Source of the DNA: Candidatus Zixiibacteriota bacterium
Lineage (GTDB): Bacteria; Zixibacteria; MSB-5A5; GN15; FEB-12
Direction: 5' to 3'
Length of the DNA: 64,000 bases
Assembly (NCBI GenBank): GCA_040756055.1
Contig: JBFLZR010000002.1
Location: 1 to 64,000 of the forward strand
Below, piece by piece: positions 53,858-62,518 of this stretch. The stretch's first letter is position 1, and every line of letters begins with the position of its first letter. The position numbers were made by a program, and so were the translations under genes. The notes beneath the pieces were generated by a model that worked only from the letters and a program-made list of their open reading frames with translations, ran no database searches and was not told where the DNA came from.

Positions 53858-55138
53858 ATGAGACCGGACATAACTAACCTAAATACAGAGCAGGTCGATA
53901 GACTTGGCTTGTGTCTTGACCCTGACAGTATCAGGAAGGACTTCCCCATTCTCAGTCAGACCGTCAATGGCCATCGGCTTGTTTATCTTGACAACGCCGC
54001 GACCACACAAAAACCCCGGGCAGTAATTGACGCGCTGAACGAGTATTATGAAAAAACAAATGCCAATATTCATCGCGGCCTTCACACGCTGGCAGAAAAG
54101 GCTACAGCGGCCTACGAAAGTACGCGCGAGCACGTGGTCAGATTTATCGGCGGTGTCGAACCGGCCGAGGTGATTTTTACAGGTGGAACGACCGAGGCGA
54201 TCAATCTTCTGGCCTATACCTGGGGAGAACAGAATATCGGTGAAGGGGATGAGATCATTATCAGTGAAATGGAGCACCATGCCAACCTGGTGCCGTGGGT
54301 GATACTCTCGCAGAAGAAAAAAGCCATTCTAAAAAGAATCAAACTCTCCCCTTCCGGTCATCTTGACCTGACGGACATTGACAATCTTATCACCACGCGG
54401 ACAAAACTCCTCGCCGTAACCCACATGTCCAACGTACTTGGAACCATCAATCCCGTGAAACATCTCACGGAGCTCGCTCACAGCAGGGGAGTGACTGTTT
54501 TGGTCGACGGTGCCCAGGCGGCACCACATATGCCTGTGAACGTGAAGGAAATAAACGCGGACTTCTATGCCTTCTCGGCGCACAAGATGCTCGGTCCCAC
54601 AGGAGTCGGAGTTTTATACGGCCGAAAAAACCTTCTGGAGACCATGCCGCCATTTAACATGGGCGGCGAAATGATCCGCCAGGTGAGCTTTGACAAAATC
54701 ACCTGGGCCGACCTGCCGCACAAGTTCGAAGCCGGCACTCCCAACATCGCCGGAGTGGTTGCGTTCGACGCGGCGCTGACTTACCTGGAATCACTTGGTT
54801 TGAAACAAATCAGGCAGCACGAGATCGAACTCACCGGGTACGCCATAGAAAAACTCAGTAGCATAGGCGGGATTGAAATTCAGGGGCCGACGGATCCCAC
54901 CCAGCGCGGAGGCGCTATATCATTCACCGACGAGAAAATTCACCCGCACGATATCAGTACTTTTCTCGATTCGCGCGGTATCGCTATCCGGGCGGGACAC
55001 CACTGCGCCCAGACCCTGATGAAAACCCTCGGCAAGGTGGCCACAGCGAGGGCTTCGCTATACATCTACAACGACCGGTCCGATATCGACGCTCTCGTGG
55101 ACGCATTAAAGGAAATGAGGAGGTATTTCGGGCTATGA
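53858..55138 (+). CDS. sufS: Cysteine desulfurase SufS
   Basis: 426 aa from ATG at 53858 (AGAGGG 5 bases upstream; a TTG nine codons earlier is less likely). PLP enzyme giving persulfide sulfur. PLP Lys in FYAFSAHKMLGPTGVG; the HH-C motif IRAGHHCAQ holds the catalytic Cys; N-terminal LDNAATTQKP. It overlaps sufU by four bases. Confidence 0.97.
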   Translation: MRPDITNLNTEQVDRLGLCLDPDSIRKDFPILSQTVNGHRLVYLDNAATTQKPRAVIDALNEYYEKTNANIHRGLHTLAEKATAAYESTREHVVRFIGGVEPAEVIFTGGTTEAINLLAYTWGEQNIGEGDEIIISEMEHHANLVPWVILSQKKKAILKRIKLSPSGHLDLTDIDNLITTRTKLLAVTHMSNVLGTINPVKHLTELAHSRGVTVLVDGAQAAPHMPVNVKEINADFYAFSAHKMLGPTGVGVLYGRKNLLETMPPFNMGGEMIRQVSFDKITWADLPHKFEAGTPNIAGVVAFDAALTYLESLGLKQIRQHEIELTGYAIEKLSSIGGIEIQGPTDPTQRGGAISFTDEKIHPHDISTFLDSRGIAIRAGHHCAQTLMKTLGKVATARASLYIYNDRSDIDALVDALKEMRRYFGL

Positions 55139-55614
55139 GTGATCGACTTGATGACATGTATCGCGAGATTATCCTCGACCATTTCCGCGCGCCCCGGGGC
55201 AAAAAACCGGTGGACCGAGTCGATGTATCTTCCGACGGTCAGAACCCGTCGTGCGGCGACGAAATCGAGCTTCAGGTAACCATGGATGACGGTACGGTCA
55301 AAGATATTCACGTCGATTGTAAGGGCTGCGCCATCTCGGTAGCATCCGGCTCTATGCTGGCCGAATATCTTAAAGGGAAATCCCTGGATGAAGCTATAAA
55401 GATTGCCGAAGTTGTTAAAGAGATGCTCAAAGGAGAGAATACTGAGATACCGAAAGAATACGAGGACCTCGATGCTCTCAAAGGCGTCCGCAAATTCCCC
55501 GTGCGTATCAAGTGCGCTCTTCTCGCCTGGGTGACTCTTATCGAAGGGCTGAAAAACTACGAACAGGGCAAAACCGGCGAAAAGACAGTGGTTTCCACCG
55601 AAGACAGGAACTGA
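55135..55614 (+). CDS. sufU: SufU sulfur-transfer/scaffold protein
   Basis: 159 aa. The three metal-ligand Cys are in NPSCGDEI, CKGCAISVASGSM and IKCALLAW; the insertion between residues about 78 and 98 is the SufU rather than IscU type. It accepts persulfide from SufS, with zinc ligand exchange. Four-base overlap with sufS. Confidence 0.95.
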   Translation: MSDRLDDMYREIILDHFRAPRGKKPVDRVDVSSDGQNPSCGDEIELQVTMDDGTVKDIHVDCKGCAISVASGSMLAEYLKGKSLDEAIKIAEVVKEMLKGENTEIPKEYEDLDALKGVRKFPVRIKCALLAWVTLIEGLKNYEQGKTGEKTVVSTEDRN

Positions 55615-55619
55615 CTCTC

Positions 55620-55931
55620 ATGGCAAATGTCACGAAAGAGAAGATCATTGAGGCTCTAAAGCCAATTCAGGACCCGGAGATCCGCATCGGCGTGGTTGAC
55701 CTGGGGCTTGTGTACGACGTCATGATTGAAGAAGACGGCAAGGTACTGGTAAAGATGACTCTGACAACACCTGCCTGCCCGTACGGTGAGATGCTTTTGA
55801 CGATGGTCCACCGGGCGGTAGAAGAGATCGAGGGAGTCAGCGATGTCGAAGTCAAGCTGGTCTGGGACCCACCCTGGGATCCCAAGGAGATGGCTTCCGA
55901 TCAGGCCAAAGACCTGCTCGGCATTTGGTAG
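55620..55931 (+). CDS. sufT: SufT-like (DUF59/MIP18) Fe-S carrier/maturation protein
   Basis: 103 aa, DUF59 fold with PIQDPEIRIGVVDLGLVYDV and the conserved Cys in TTPACPYGEML. It assists cluster delivery to targets. Starts 5 bases after sufU. It ends the suf operon; no convincing terminator was seen in the next 130 bases. Confidence 0.92.
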   Translation: MANVTKEKIIEALKPIQDPEIRIGVVDLGLVYDVMIEEDGKVLVKMTLTTPACPYGEMLLTMVHRAVEEIEGVSDVEVKLVWDPPWDPKEMASDQAKDLLGIW

Positions 55932-56061
55932 CCTACTGTAAACAGCAGTAACTGAGTCGAATCAACGACAAAAACATCCAAAAAGTAACTTTACATTCCA
56001 TCCGGGGGAGTCTTAATTTACCGGAACCAAATCACCGCAAAAAAGTTTATCTAATAACCGT

Positions 56062-57252
56062 ATGGAACAGAACAATAGACCCGATTTGTCGTCGCTGAAG
56101 ATTGACCGCGACAAAAGATACAGCGATCGCCCCCGCAGCAAAAAAATCTGGGTTGTCGTCTGGGTTCTCGTTGCGGCCGCAGTCGTGGTCGGCTATTTGA
56201 TCACCCGCACCTTCGTCGAGCCATCAACCAAAGTCAATACCACTATCGCCACCTTGCTGTCCGGCTCCGAATCGCAAGCCAGCCTGGTAGCCTCGGGCTA
56301 TGTTGTGGCGCAGCGTAAGGCCGAGGTGGCCTCGAAAGCCACCGGACGGCTCAAGTATCTCGGTTTCGAAGAGGGTGACACTGTGTTGGCCAACCAGATA
56401 ATTGGTGAACTAGAAAACGAGGATATCAAAGCCAATCTGGAGCTGGCCCGCGCGAATCTGGTCAGAGCCATGGCTGACTCTCTGAATGCCGGAAGAAATT
56501 ATCGGCGCCAGGCACAGCTCTATGAAACCGGCTCAATAACCGAAGCGGTCTTCGAGGATGCCGAAACAGCGTACGCCCTTGCAAAAGCCGGCGTGGCCGC
56601 CGCGGAGGCTTCTCTCAAAGCCGCCGAGGTTGACCTCGAGTATACCTACATAAGGGCTCCCTTTTCGGGCACCATACTGACCAAAAACGCCGATGTTGGC
56701 GAGATAGTCGCGCCCTTTGCGTCATCGGCATCATCGAAAGGTTCCATTGTCACCCTGGCCGACATGAACTCGCTGGAGGTTGAGGCGGATGTCTCAGAAG
56801 CAAACATCCACAAAGTCTCGGTCGGCCAAAAGTGCGACATTATTCTCGATGCCTACCCGGGGAGAACTTATCCGGGTGAGGTGAAAAAGATTGTACCCAC
56901 CGCGGATCGAAGCCGCGCTACTGTGCTAACTAAAGTTGCGTTCGACGAAATTGACGACCGGGTGCTTCCGGAAATGTCCGCCAGAGTCAACTTCTTCGAA
57001 GCCGGAAGAACGAAGGACAGCACTGAATACGCAAATGCGGTGGCTGTGGATAACGATGCCATCACCACCCGCGATGGACAGAAAGTTGTCTTCCTTGTCG
57101 ATGGCGAGAATGTCAGGGAAGTCGCGATAGGGACCGGTCGAGGGCTCGGCGACAAAACGGAAATTATCAGCGGGTTGAAACCGGGCGACCGCGTTGTTCT
57201 CTCCCCTCCCGGCAAGATGGCTTCCGGACAGAAAATCGAAGTAACAAAATAG
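56062..57252 (+). CDS. Periplasmic adaptor of ABC efflux (MacA/HlyD-like)
   Basis: 396 aa. One N-terminal helix (about residues 28-50), the lipoyl half-motifs (SGYVVAQRKAEVASKATGRL and IRAPFSGTILTKNADVGE), a coiled-coil hairpin at about 118-190 and a beta-barrel/MP domain. It links an inner-membrane exporter to the outer membrane. Followed after 13 bases by an ABC ATPase and two permeases. The substrate is unknown. Confidence 0.92.
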   Translation: MEQNNRPDLSSLKIDRDKRYSDRPRSKKIWVVVWVLVAAAVVVGYLITRTFVEPSTKVNTTIATLLSGSESQASLVASGYVVAQRKAEVASKATGRLKYLGFEEGDTVLANQIIGELENEDIKANLELARANLVRAMADSLNAGRNYRRQAQLYETGSITEAVFEDAETAYALAKAGVAAAEASLKAAEVDLEYTYIRAPFSGTILTKNADVGEIVAPFASSASSKGSIVTLADMNSLEVEADVSEANIHKVSVGQKCDIILDAYPGRTYPGEVKKIVPTADRSRATVLTKVAFDEIDDRVLPEMSARVNFFEAGRTKDSTEYANAVAVDNDAITTRDGQKVVFLVDGENVREVAIGTGRGLGDKTEIISGLKPGDRVVLSPPGKMASGQKIEVTK

Positions 57253-57265
57253 CAAGGATCAACTG

Positions 57266-57946
57266 ATGGCAGATGTCTTTGTACAGATAAAGAATGTGTA
57301 TAAGTCGTATTGGCGCGACAGCCTTGAAATTCCGGTTCTGAAGAATATTAATCTCGATATCCCCGAGGCCGAATTCGTCGCCCTCATGGGACCATCCGGC
57401 TCAGGCAAGACTACTCTTCTCAATCTGATAGCCGGTATCGACCGACCCTCCGATGGAGATGTAATCGTAGACGGTCAAAGTGTTACGGGGCTATCCGAAG
57501 GCCAGCTGGCAAGGTGGCGCAGCCGCAATATCGGTTTCGTTTTTCAGTTCTATAACCTCATGCCGGTATTAACCGCCTTTGAGAACGTGGAACTGCCTCT
57601 TCTTCTGACCAGACTCAATCGCAGGGAGCGCCGCCGCCAGGTGGAGACGGCACTGTCGACAGTCGGGCTGAGTGACCGCATGGATCACTATCCCAACCAG
57701 TTGTCAGGCGGTCAGGAACAGCGGGTGGCAATTGCCCGCGCCATTGTGACCGACCCGACTCTGATTCTCGCTGATGAACCCACTGGCGATCTTGACAAAA
57801 AATCGGCCGAGGATGTCATGGAACTGCTTAGCCGCCTCAATCAGGAGTTCAAAAAGACCATCATTATGGTTACCCACGATCCCCGGGCCGCCGAGAAAGC
57901 TCACATCCAGCGCCATCTCGACAAAGGGGAACTCAATCACGTATGA
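57266..57946 (+). CDS. ABC transporter ATPase (MacB/LolD-like)
   Basis: 226 aa. Walker [13 protein letters not shown]-loop, signature [14 protein letters not shown], Walker [12 protein letters not shown], and His-switch VTHD. This is the family that powers mechanotransmission by MacB/FtsX-type permeases. It overlaps the first permease by four bases. Confidence 0.95.
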   Translation: MADVFVQIKNVYKSYWRDSLEIPVLKNINLDIPEAEFVALMGPSGSGKTTLLNLIAGIDRPSDGDVIVDGQSVTGLSEGQLARWRSRNIGFVFQFYNLMPVLTAFENVELPLLLTRLNRRERRRQVETALSTVGLSDRMDHYPNQLSGGQEQRVAIARAIVTDPTLILADEPTGDLDKKSAEDVMELLSRLNQEFKKTIIMVTHDPRAAEKAHIQRHLDKGELNHV

Positions 57947-59097
57947 AGGTTCTCAAGTTAGTAAGCAGAAACACCACCCGTCACCTTCTGCGATCGTTTC
58001 TCACTGTCCTGGGACTCGCCATCGCCGTCATGGCATTTGCCGTCATCCGAACGGCAATCGATGCCTGGTATGCCGGCGCGAACGCCTCCTCCCCCAATCG
58101 GTTGGTCATTACCAATAGCATCTCGCTGGTTTTCCCTCTACCGCTGGCTTACAAAGAAAAGATCGCTCAGGTCGACGGTGTCACCGGACTGTCGTGGGCA
58201 CAGTGGTTCGGAGGCACCTATGTCGATCCTAAGAATTTCTTTCCTCAGTTCGCGATCGATGATTCCTATCTCGATCTGTATCCGGAATACATAATTCCCC
58301 CGGAGCAGAAGCAGGCCTATTTGGAGGAACGCAGCGCCGTCATTGTCGGTCGCGCGCTGGCGGACAGATTCGGCTGGACGGTCGGGGACCCGGTTCGCCT
58401 GACGGGAACAATCTTTCCTGGCGACTGGGACTTTATCATCCGGGGAATCTACACCGGCCGGGAAGAAACGACCGATGAATCCCAGTGGTTCATGCACTTC
58501 GAATACCTCGACGAGCGCATGAGAATCGAGATGCCGCCAAGAGCCGGGCAAGTCGGCTCTTTTATTGTAAGAATCGCGGATCCGAACCAGGCGGCTGAGA
58601 TGTCGGCCAGAATTGACGGTCTTTTCGCCAACTCACTCGCGGAGACCAAGACACAGACCGAACGCGCCTTCCAGTTGAGCTTCGTCTCCATGGCCAGTTC
58701 GATTGTCACCGGCTTGAGAATAATCTCATTCATGGTCATCGGCATTATTCTTCTCGTGCTTGCCAATACTATGGCGATGACCGCAAGGGAACGTGTGTCG
58801 GAGTACGCCCTGATGAAGACTCTCGGTTTCCGGCCTGTTCACATACTCGGTTTGATTTTCGGGGAGTCACTATTTATAGCCGCGATGGGCGGCCTGCTGG
58901 GTTTGATCATTACTTTTCCAATCAAGAATCTCCTCGCAATGGCTGTGAAGGACTTCTTCCCGGTTCTGAGACTTGATCCCATGACCATGCTTTTCGGGCT
59001 TTTTGCGTCGCTGGTAGTTGGATTGATTGCCGCCATTTTCCCGGCCCTGAAAGCGGTCAGAACGCCGATAGTTGACGGACTACGGATAATAGAATAG
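57943..59097 (+). CDS. ABC transporter permease 1 (MacB/FtsX fold)
   Basis: 384 aa. One N-terminal helix, a large periplasmic domain (about residues 45-250) and three C-terminal helices (IISFMVIGIILLVLANTMAM; LGLIFGESLFIAAMGGLLGL). It ends with the typical ALKAVRTPIVDGLR. It pairs with the next gene as a heterodimer. Confidence 0.93.
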   Translation: MKVLKLVSRNTTRHLLRSFLTVLGLAIAVMAFAVIRTAIDAWYAGANASSPNRLVITNSISLVFPLPLAYKEKIAQVDGVTGLSWAQWFGGTYVDPKNFFPQFAIDDSYLDLYPEYIIPPEQKQAYLEERSAVIVGRALADRFGWTVGDPVRLTGTIFPGDWDFIIRGIYTGREETTDESQWFMHFEYLDERMRIEMPPRAGQVGSFIVRIADPNQAAEMSARIDGLFANSLAETKTQTERAFQLSFVSMASSIVTGLRIISFMVIGIILLVLANTMAMTARERVSEYALMKTLGFRPVHILGLIFGESLFIAAMGGLLGLIITFPIKNLLAMAVKDFFPVLRLDPMTMLFGLFASLVVGLIAAIFPALKAVRTPIVDGLRIIE

Positions 59098-59105
59098 GTC
59101 ACGAT

Positions 59106-60272
59106 ATGACACTGCTGCTGAACTATTCGTACAGAAACATATTTGCCCGCAAGCTGACATCGATTCTGACTGTCTTTGGCATCGCGCTGGTAGTTTTTGT
59201 CTTCTGTGCCGTACTGATGCTGTCCAACGGTCTCAGCACCACCCTCGTTTCCACCGGCGAGGATGACAATGCCATCGTGATAAGAAGAGCTTCCCAAACC
59301 GAAGTCCAGTCTATCATCTACCGCGACATGGCCAATGCCATCAAGGCCGATGAAGCTATTGCAAAAGACGACAACGGAACCCCGCTGGTCACCTCCGAGA
59401 TTCTCGTGCTCATCAACCAGCCCAAGCGCGGAACCGATGAACCCAGCAATGTGCCGGTGCGGGGCGTTGCCGAGATGTCTATCCGGATGCGGCCGGAATT
59501 TAAGATAGTGGAAGGTAGAATGTGGCAACCCGGGACTTCGGAAATTATCGCCGGTAAGAAAGTAGCGGAGTCGTTTCAGGGATGCGGCCTCGGTGAAACA
59601 GTTCGCTTTGGAATGCGAGAATGGACCGTGGTCGGAGTCTTTGAGACGAATGGCTCCGGCTTTGAGTCGGAGTTGTGGGGTGATGTCGATCAGCTCATGG
59701 ATGCTTTCGGACGTCCGGTGTTTTCATCGCTTACCATGAGACTTGCCGATCCGGGAGATTTCGACGCTTTCAAACAAAAACTGGAAAACGACCCCAGGTA
59801 CACAATCGAAGTGATGCGAGAGAAGGATTATTACGAGGAACAGTCTAAGTTCACCACGATTTTCATCAACGCCCTGGGCGTGACTATCTCCATAATATTC
59901 TCCCTCGGAGCGATTGTCGGGGCTATGATCACGATGTACGCCGCTGTAGCTAACAGAACCGTTGAGATTGGCACTTTGCGCGCGCTCGGTTTCAGCCGGC
60001 GCTCTGTTCTGGCTGCGTTTCTTATCGAGTCGCTTCTGATTGCCCTGATAGGTGGCACTTTTGGGGTGTTAGCCGCGAGCTTCCTGAGGTTCGTTCAAGT
60101 ATCAACGACCAATTGGAACACGTTCGCCGAGATAGCTTTCTCGTTTGAATTATCGCCTCAGATAGTCATCGATGCTCTTATTTTCGCCGTCATAATGGGA
60201 TTCGTCGGAGGCTTTCTCCCCGCTGTTCGGGCAGCCCGTTTCCGCATCATCAACGCTCTTCGCGCGAAATAG
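59106..60272 (+). CDS. ABC transporter permease 2 (MacB/FtsX fold)
   Basis: 388 aa, same topology as permease 1: one helix, a periplasmic domain, then three helices (SIIFSLGAIVGAMITMY; ALGFSRRSVLAAFLIESLLIALIGG) and ending FLPAVRAARFRIINALRAK. The two permeases are only distantly alike, as in heterodimeric exporters. It closes the cassette. Confidence 0.93.
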   Translation: MTLLLNYSYRNIFARKLTSILTVFGIALVVFVFCAVLMLSNGLSTTLVSTGEDDNAIVIRRASQTEVQSIIYRDMANAIKADEAIAKDDNGTPLVTSEILVLINQPKRGTDEPSNVPVRGVAEMSIRMRPEFKIVEGRMWQPGTSEIIAGKKVAESFQGCGLGETVRFGMREWTVVGVFETNGSGFESELWGDVDQLMDAFGRPVFSSLTMRLADPGDFDAFKQKLENDPRYTIEVMREKDYYEEQSKFTTIFINALGVTISIIFSLGAIVGAMITMYAAVANRTVEIGTLRALGFSRRSVLAAFLIESLLIALIGGTFGVLAASFLRFVQVSTTNWNTFAEIAFSFELSPQIVIDALIFAVIMGFVGGFLPAVRAARFRIINALRAK

Positions 60273-60334
60273 GTCTGCCACCCGGCCGCTATCAGGTAAT
60301 TTTCACCAAACTATGGCCTCGTGCCAAGTAAATT

Positions 60335-60348
60335 GTACCGGCCGGTAC
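60335..60348. promoter_or_regulatory. 14-bp perfect palindrome GTACCGGCCGGTAC
   Basis: A perfect GC-rich palindrome, 200 bases before the small secreted protein gene. Could be a regulator site; no T-run follows, so it is not a terminator. Confidence 0.35.
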
Positions 60349-60547
60349 GAATTCAGCATTCGGCCGGGCCTGTGGGTACGCTATTTTTGACCAGCCCAAA
60401 AACTGTGCCAATTGATAAGTCGTTGAAAGACGGCTTGCTTCGTAGTACAAGCGAATCTTGGCAAAGCCTTTGCACGTACGACAGACATCTGGCACTAAAG
60501 AACCAGAGCTACTAACCCTCACACCTCAAACGGAGGAGATGATCGAA

Positions 60548-60919
60548 ATGCGTAGAATCAGCACCTTACTTCTGGTACTGGGATTCGCCCTTCTTCTGGG
60601 TTCCGGTAATGCGGTAGCTGGCGACGGAAACTTCTACCAGTGGCTGCATGACGACGACGGTGACGGAATTCCGAACTGCCTGGACCCCGACTGGTATGCT
60701 CCCGAAGATGGTACCGGTTATCAGAACAATAACGGTCAGTTGACCACCAGCACCTTGCCGGATGGTACGCTCAACGGCGATCAGATCAAAGATCAGATCC
60801 AGTTGAAACTGCAGGATGGCAGCTGCCAGGATACCGTTGTGGTTCCTACTTCGCTCGACGGCGATATGGACCGTTTGCAGATTCAACTGAAGCTGCAGGA
60901 CGGAAGCTGCAATCCGTAA
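60548..60919 (+). CDS. Small secreted protein with TSP3-like motif and duplicated QIQLKLQDGSC
   Basis: 123 aa from ATG at 60548; GAGGAG lies 9 bases upstream (ATG at 60539 is possible). A signal peptide (1-24, ending NAVA) is followed by DDDGDGIPNCLDPDW (35-49), similar to a thrombospondin type-3 calcium loop. Two copies of QIQLKLQDGSC sit at residues 83-93 and 111-121. The two copies differ at many third codon positions while the protein stays the same, which suggests selection. There are three Cys: 44, 93, 121. I do not recognise the family. It follows an ABC export cassette after a 275-bp gap. Confidence 0.8.
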   Translation: MRRISTLLLVLGFALLLGSGNAVAGDGNFYQWLHDDDGDGIPNCLDPDWYAPEDGTGYQNNNGQLTTSTLPDGTLNGDQIKDQIQLKLQDGSCQDTVVVPTSLDGDMDRLQIQLKLQDGSCNP

Positions 60920-60969
60920 TTTGACTGCTACGACATTACGCTGAAGACTCTGAATTGAGTCTCGCTAAA

Positions 60970-60996
60970 AAACCCCTCCCGAATCGGGAGGGGTTT
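60970..60996. terminator. Bidirectional terminator between the small secreted protein and fabL
   Basis: AAACCCCTCCCG and CGGGAGGGGTTT form a 12-bp stem with loop AAT. The minus-strand side has a run of T (for the fabL operon end); the plus side has a weaker TTTT. Confidence 0.9.
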
Positions 60997-61024
60997 ATAC
61001 TTTTCGTCAGAGTTCGAACCTGCG

Positions 61025-61771
61025 TTACATCAGCGAATATCCACCGTCGACAATGACAGTCTGACCGGTGATCCAGGTAGCCTTCGGCCCGGCAAGAAAC
61101 ACGACTACATCAGCAACCTCTTCCGGTTTGCCCACCCGCTTGAACGGCGTGCGCTGCGAGACTTCATCGAGCATCTGCTGATAGTTGGGAAAACTCTTTA
61201 GAGCGTTGGTGTCGATAAATCCGCCGGAGACGCAGTTGACCGTGATGTGTCTTGGCGCCAGTTCAATGGCCATATACTTGACCATATTCTCGATTGCCGC
61301 TTTCGAGACACCGATCGACGCGTACCCGGGGATATAACGGATGGAACCGAGCGACGAAAGTGTAACAATCCTGCTGTGATTCGGCATTATCGGCGACGCC
61401 AGCTGCACGCTGTTAAGAAAAGCGCGGGCGTTGGTGTGCATCGACAGATCCCACGCCTTGTCGTCGATGTTCAGCATACTCGTAAACAACCCCAGGGCCG
61501 CGTTCGATATCAGAATATCCAGCTTTCCGAATCGTTCCTTGATTCCTTCGAAAATCGCCGGGATCTGGTCATGATTGCCCATGTTGGCGCGATGCGCATA
61601 AGAATCGACCCCGTAGCTCCTGATCTTCTCCACCGTCTCGTTGGCCGCCTGACGGGAACGAAAATAGTTGACGACCACATGAGCCCCCTGCTCGGCCAGC
61701 TTCTCAGCTATACATCGTCCGATACCTTTGGTACCCCCTGATACAAATGCAACTTTTCCTTTTAATTCCAT
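61025..61771 (-). CDS. fabL: Enoyl-ACP reductase, FabL-type SDR
   Basis: 248 aa. SDR fold with GGTKGIG nucleotide loop and the stretch SSLGSIRYIPGYASIGVSKAA (Tyr and Lys of the catalytic set), then VNCVSGGFIDTNALKSFPN, which is close to Bacillus FabL and not to common FabG. It reduces the trans-2 double bond in fatty-acid elongation using NADPH. It follows lipB by 39 bases. Confidence 0.87.
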   Translation of the reverse strand: MELKGKVAFVSGGTKGIGRCIAEKLAEQGAHVVVNYFRSRQAANETVEKIRSYGVDSYAHRANMGNHDQIPAIFEGIKERFGKLDILISNAALGLFTSMLNIDDKAWDLSMHTNARAFLNSVQLASPIMPNHSRIVTLSSLGSIRYIPGYASIGVSKAAIENMVKYMAIELAPRHITVNCVSGGFIDTNALKSFPNYQQMLDEVSQRTPFKRVGKPEEVADVVVFLAGPKATWITGQTVIVDGGYSLM

Positions 61772-61810
61772 TGTTCGATATCCTTACTCTGTCGGATTGG
61801 TAACCTGCGT

Positions 61811-62515
61811 TTAGATGACGTTGCCGCCGGCCTGTGACTCTATATCCTCGGCGATCTCTTCGAGCCTCACCGGGTAAAATTTTAAGTCGAAAATAGCGGC
61901 ATATTTGTCCAGGAGTGTATCGCCGAAATGCTGCAGATCTATATCCTGGCCCAGAAGGTTTTTCGCGGATGTCATAATTTCGGGAGCGAGTCCGCACGGG
62001 TTGATCGCGGTAAACTCGTTAAGGTCTACATTCAGATTAATCGCCGCGCCGTGAAACGATATCCAGCTTCTGACCGCAACTCCCAGCGATGCAATCTTTT
62101 TTTCACCAACCCATACGCCGGTGTATTCCTCGCCTTTTTTGGCCTCTATGCCATATTCGATGAGTGCCCTTATGATGCCATCCTGTATGTTCGACATGAA
62201 CAGATGAAGGTCCCGCCCCCGGCGTGCCAGGTTGAAAATAAAATAGACCACAAGCTGACCGGGACCGTGATAGGTAACATCTCCCCCGCGTTCGATAAAG
62301 TATGGCTTGGTGGTCAGGTTTTCGAAATTCTCTTTGTGGCCGTCTTTCCCCACGGTGACCACCGGCGGATGCTCGACAAGAATCAGCGTATCTCTGGCCA
62401 TTCCCTCCTTGCGAAGTTTAACCAGCCCATGCTGCCACTCAAGCACTCGCTCAAATTCGATCTTACCGAGCTTCAGGACCCAGCCGGGTGAGGTTTTGTT
62501 CGTCGTCGCAGCCAT
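61811..62515 (-). CDS. lipB: Octanoyltransferase (LipB)
   Basis: 234 aa. Moves octanoyl from ACP to lipoyl domains, such as that of the E2 encoded 3 bases upstream. Motifs RGGDVTYHGPGQLVVY, GVWVGEKKIASLGVAVR and the catalytic INPCGL with its Cys are all present. Confidence 0.95.
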   Translation of the reverse strand: MAATTNKTSPGWVLKLGKIEFERVLEWQHGLVKLRKEGMARDTLILVEHPPVVTVGKDGHKENFENLTTKPYFIERGGDVTYHGPGQLVVYFIFNLARRGRDLHLFMSNIQDGIIRALIEYGIEAKKGEEYTGVWVGEKKIASLGVAVRSWISFHGAAINLNVDLNEFTAINPCGLAPEIMTSAKNLLGQDIDLQHFGDTLLDKYAAIFDLKFYPVRLEEIAEDIESQAGGNVI

Positions 62516-62518
62516 CTT

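Noticed and set aside
60420-60500. Cyclic-di-GMP (GEMM) riboswitch, because of GGCAAAGCC
   Set aside because: Only this short string matches; the paired P2/P3 architecture and the other conserved blocks are missing.
61000-61030. tRNA T-arm (GGTTCGAAC)
   Set aside because: The flanking bases do not pair as a T-stem and no acceptor or anticodon arm can be built; the string is the end of fabL and its trailer.
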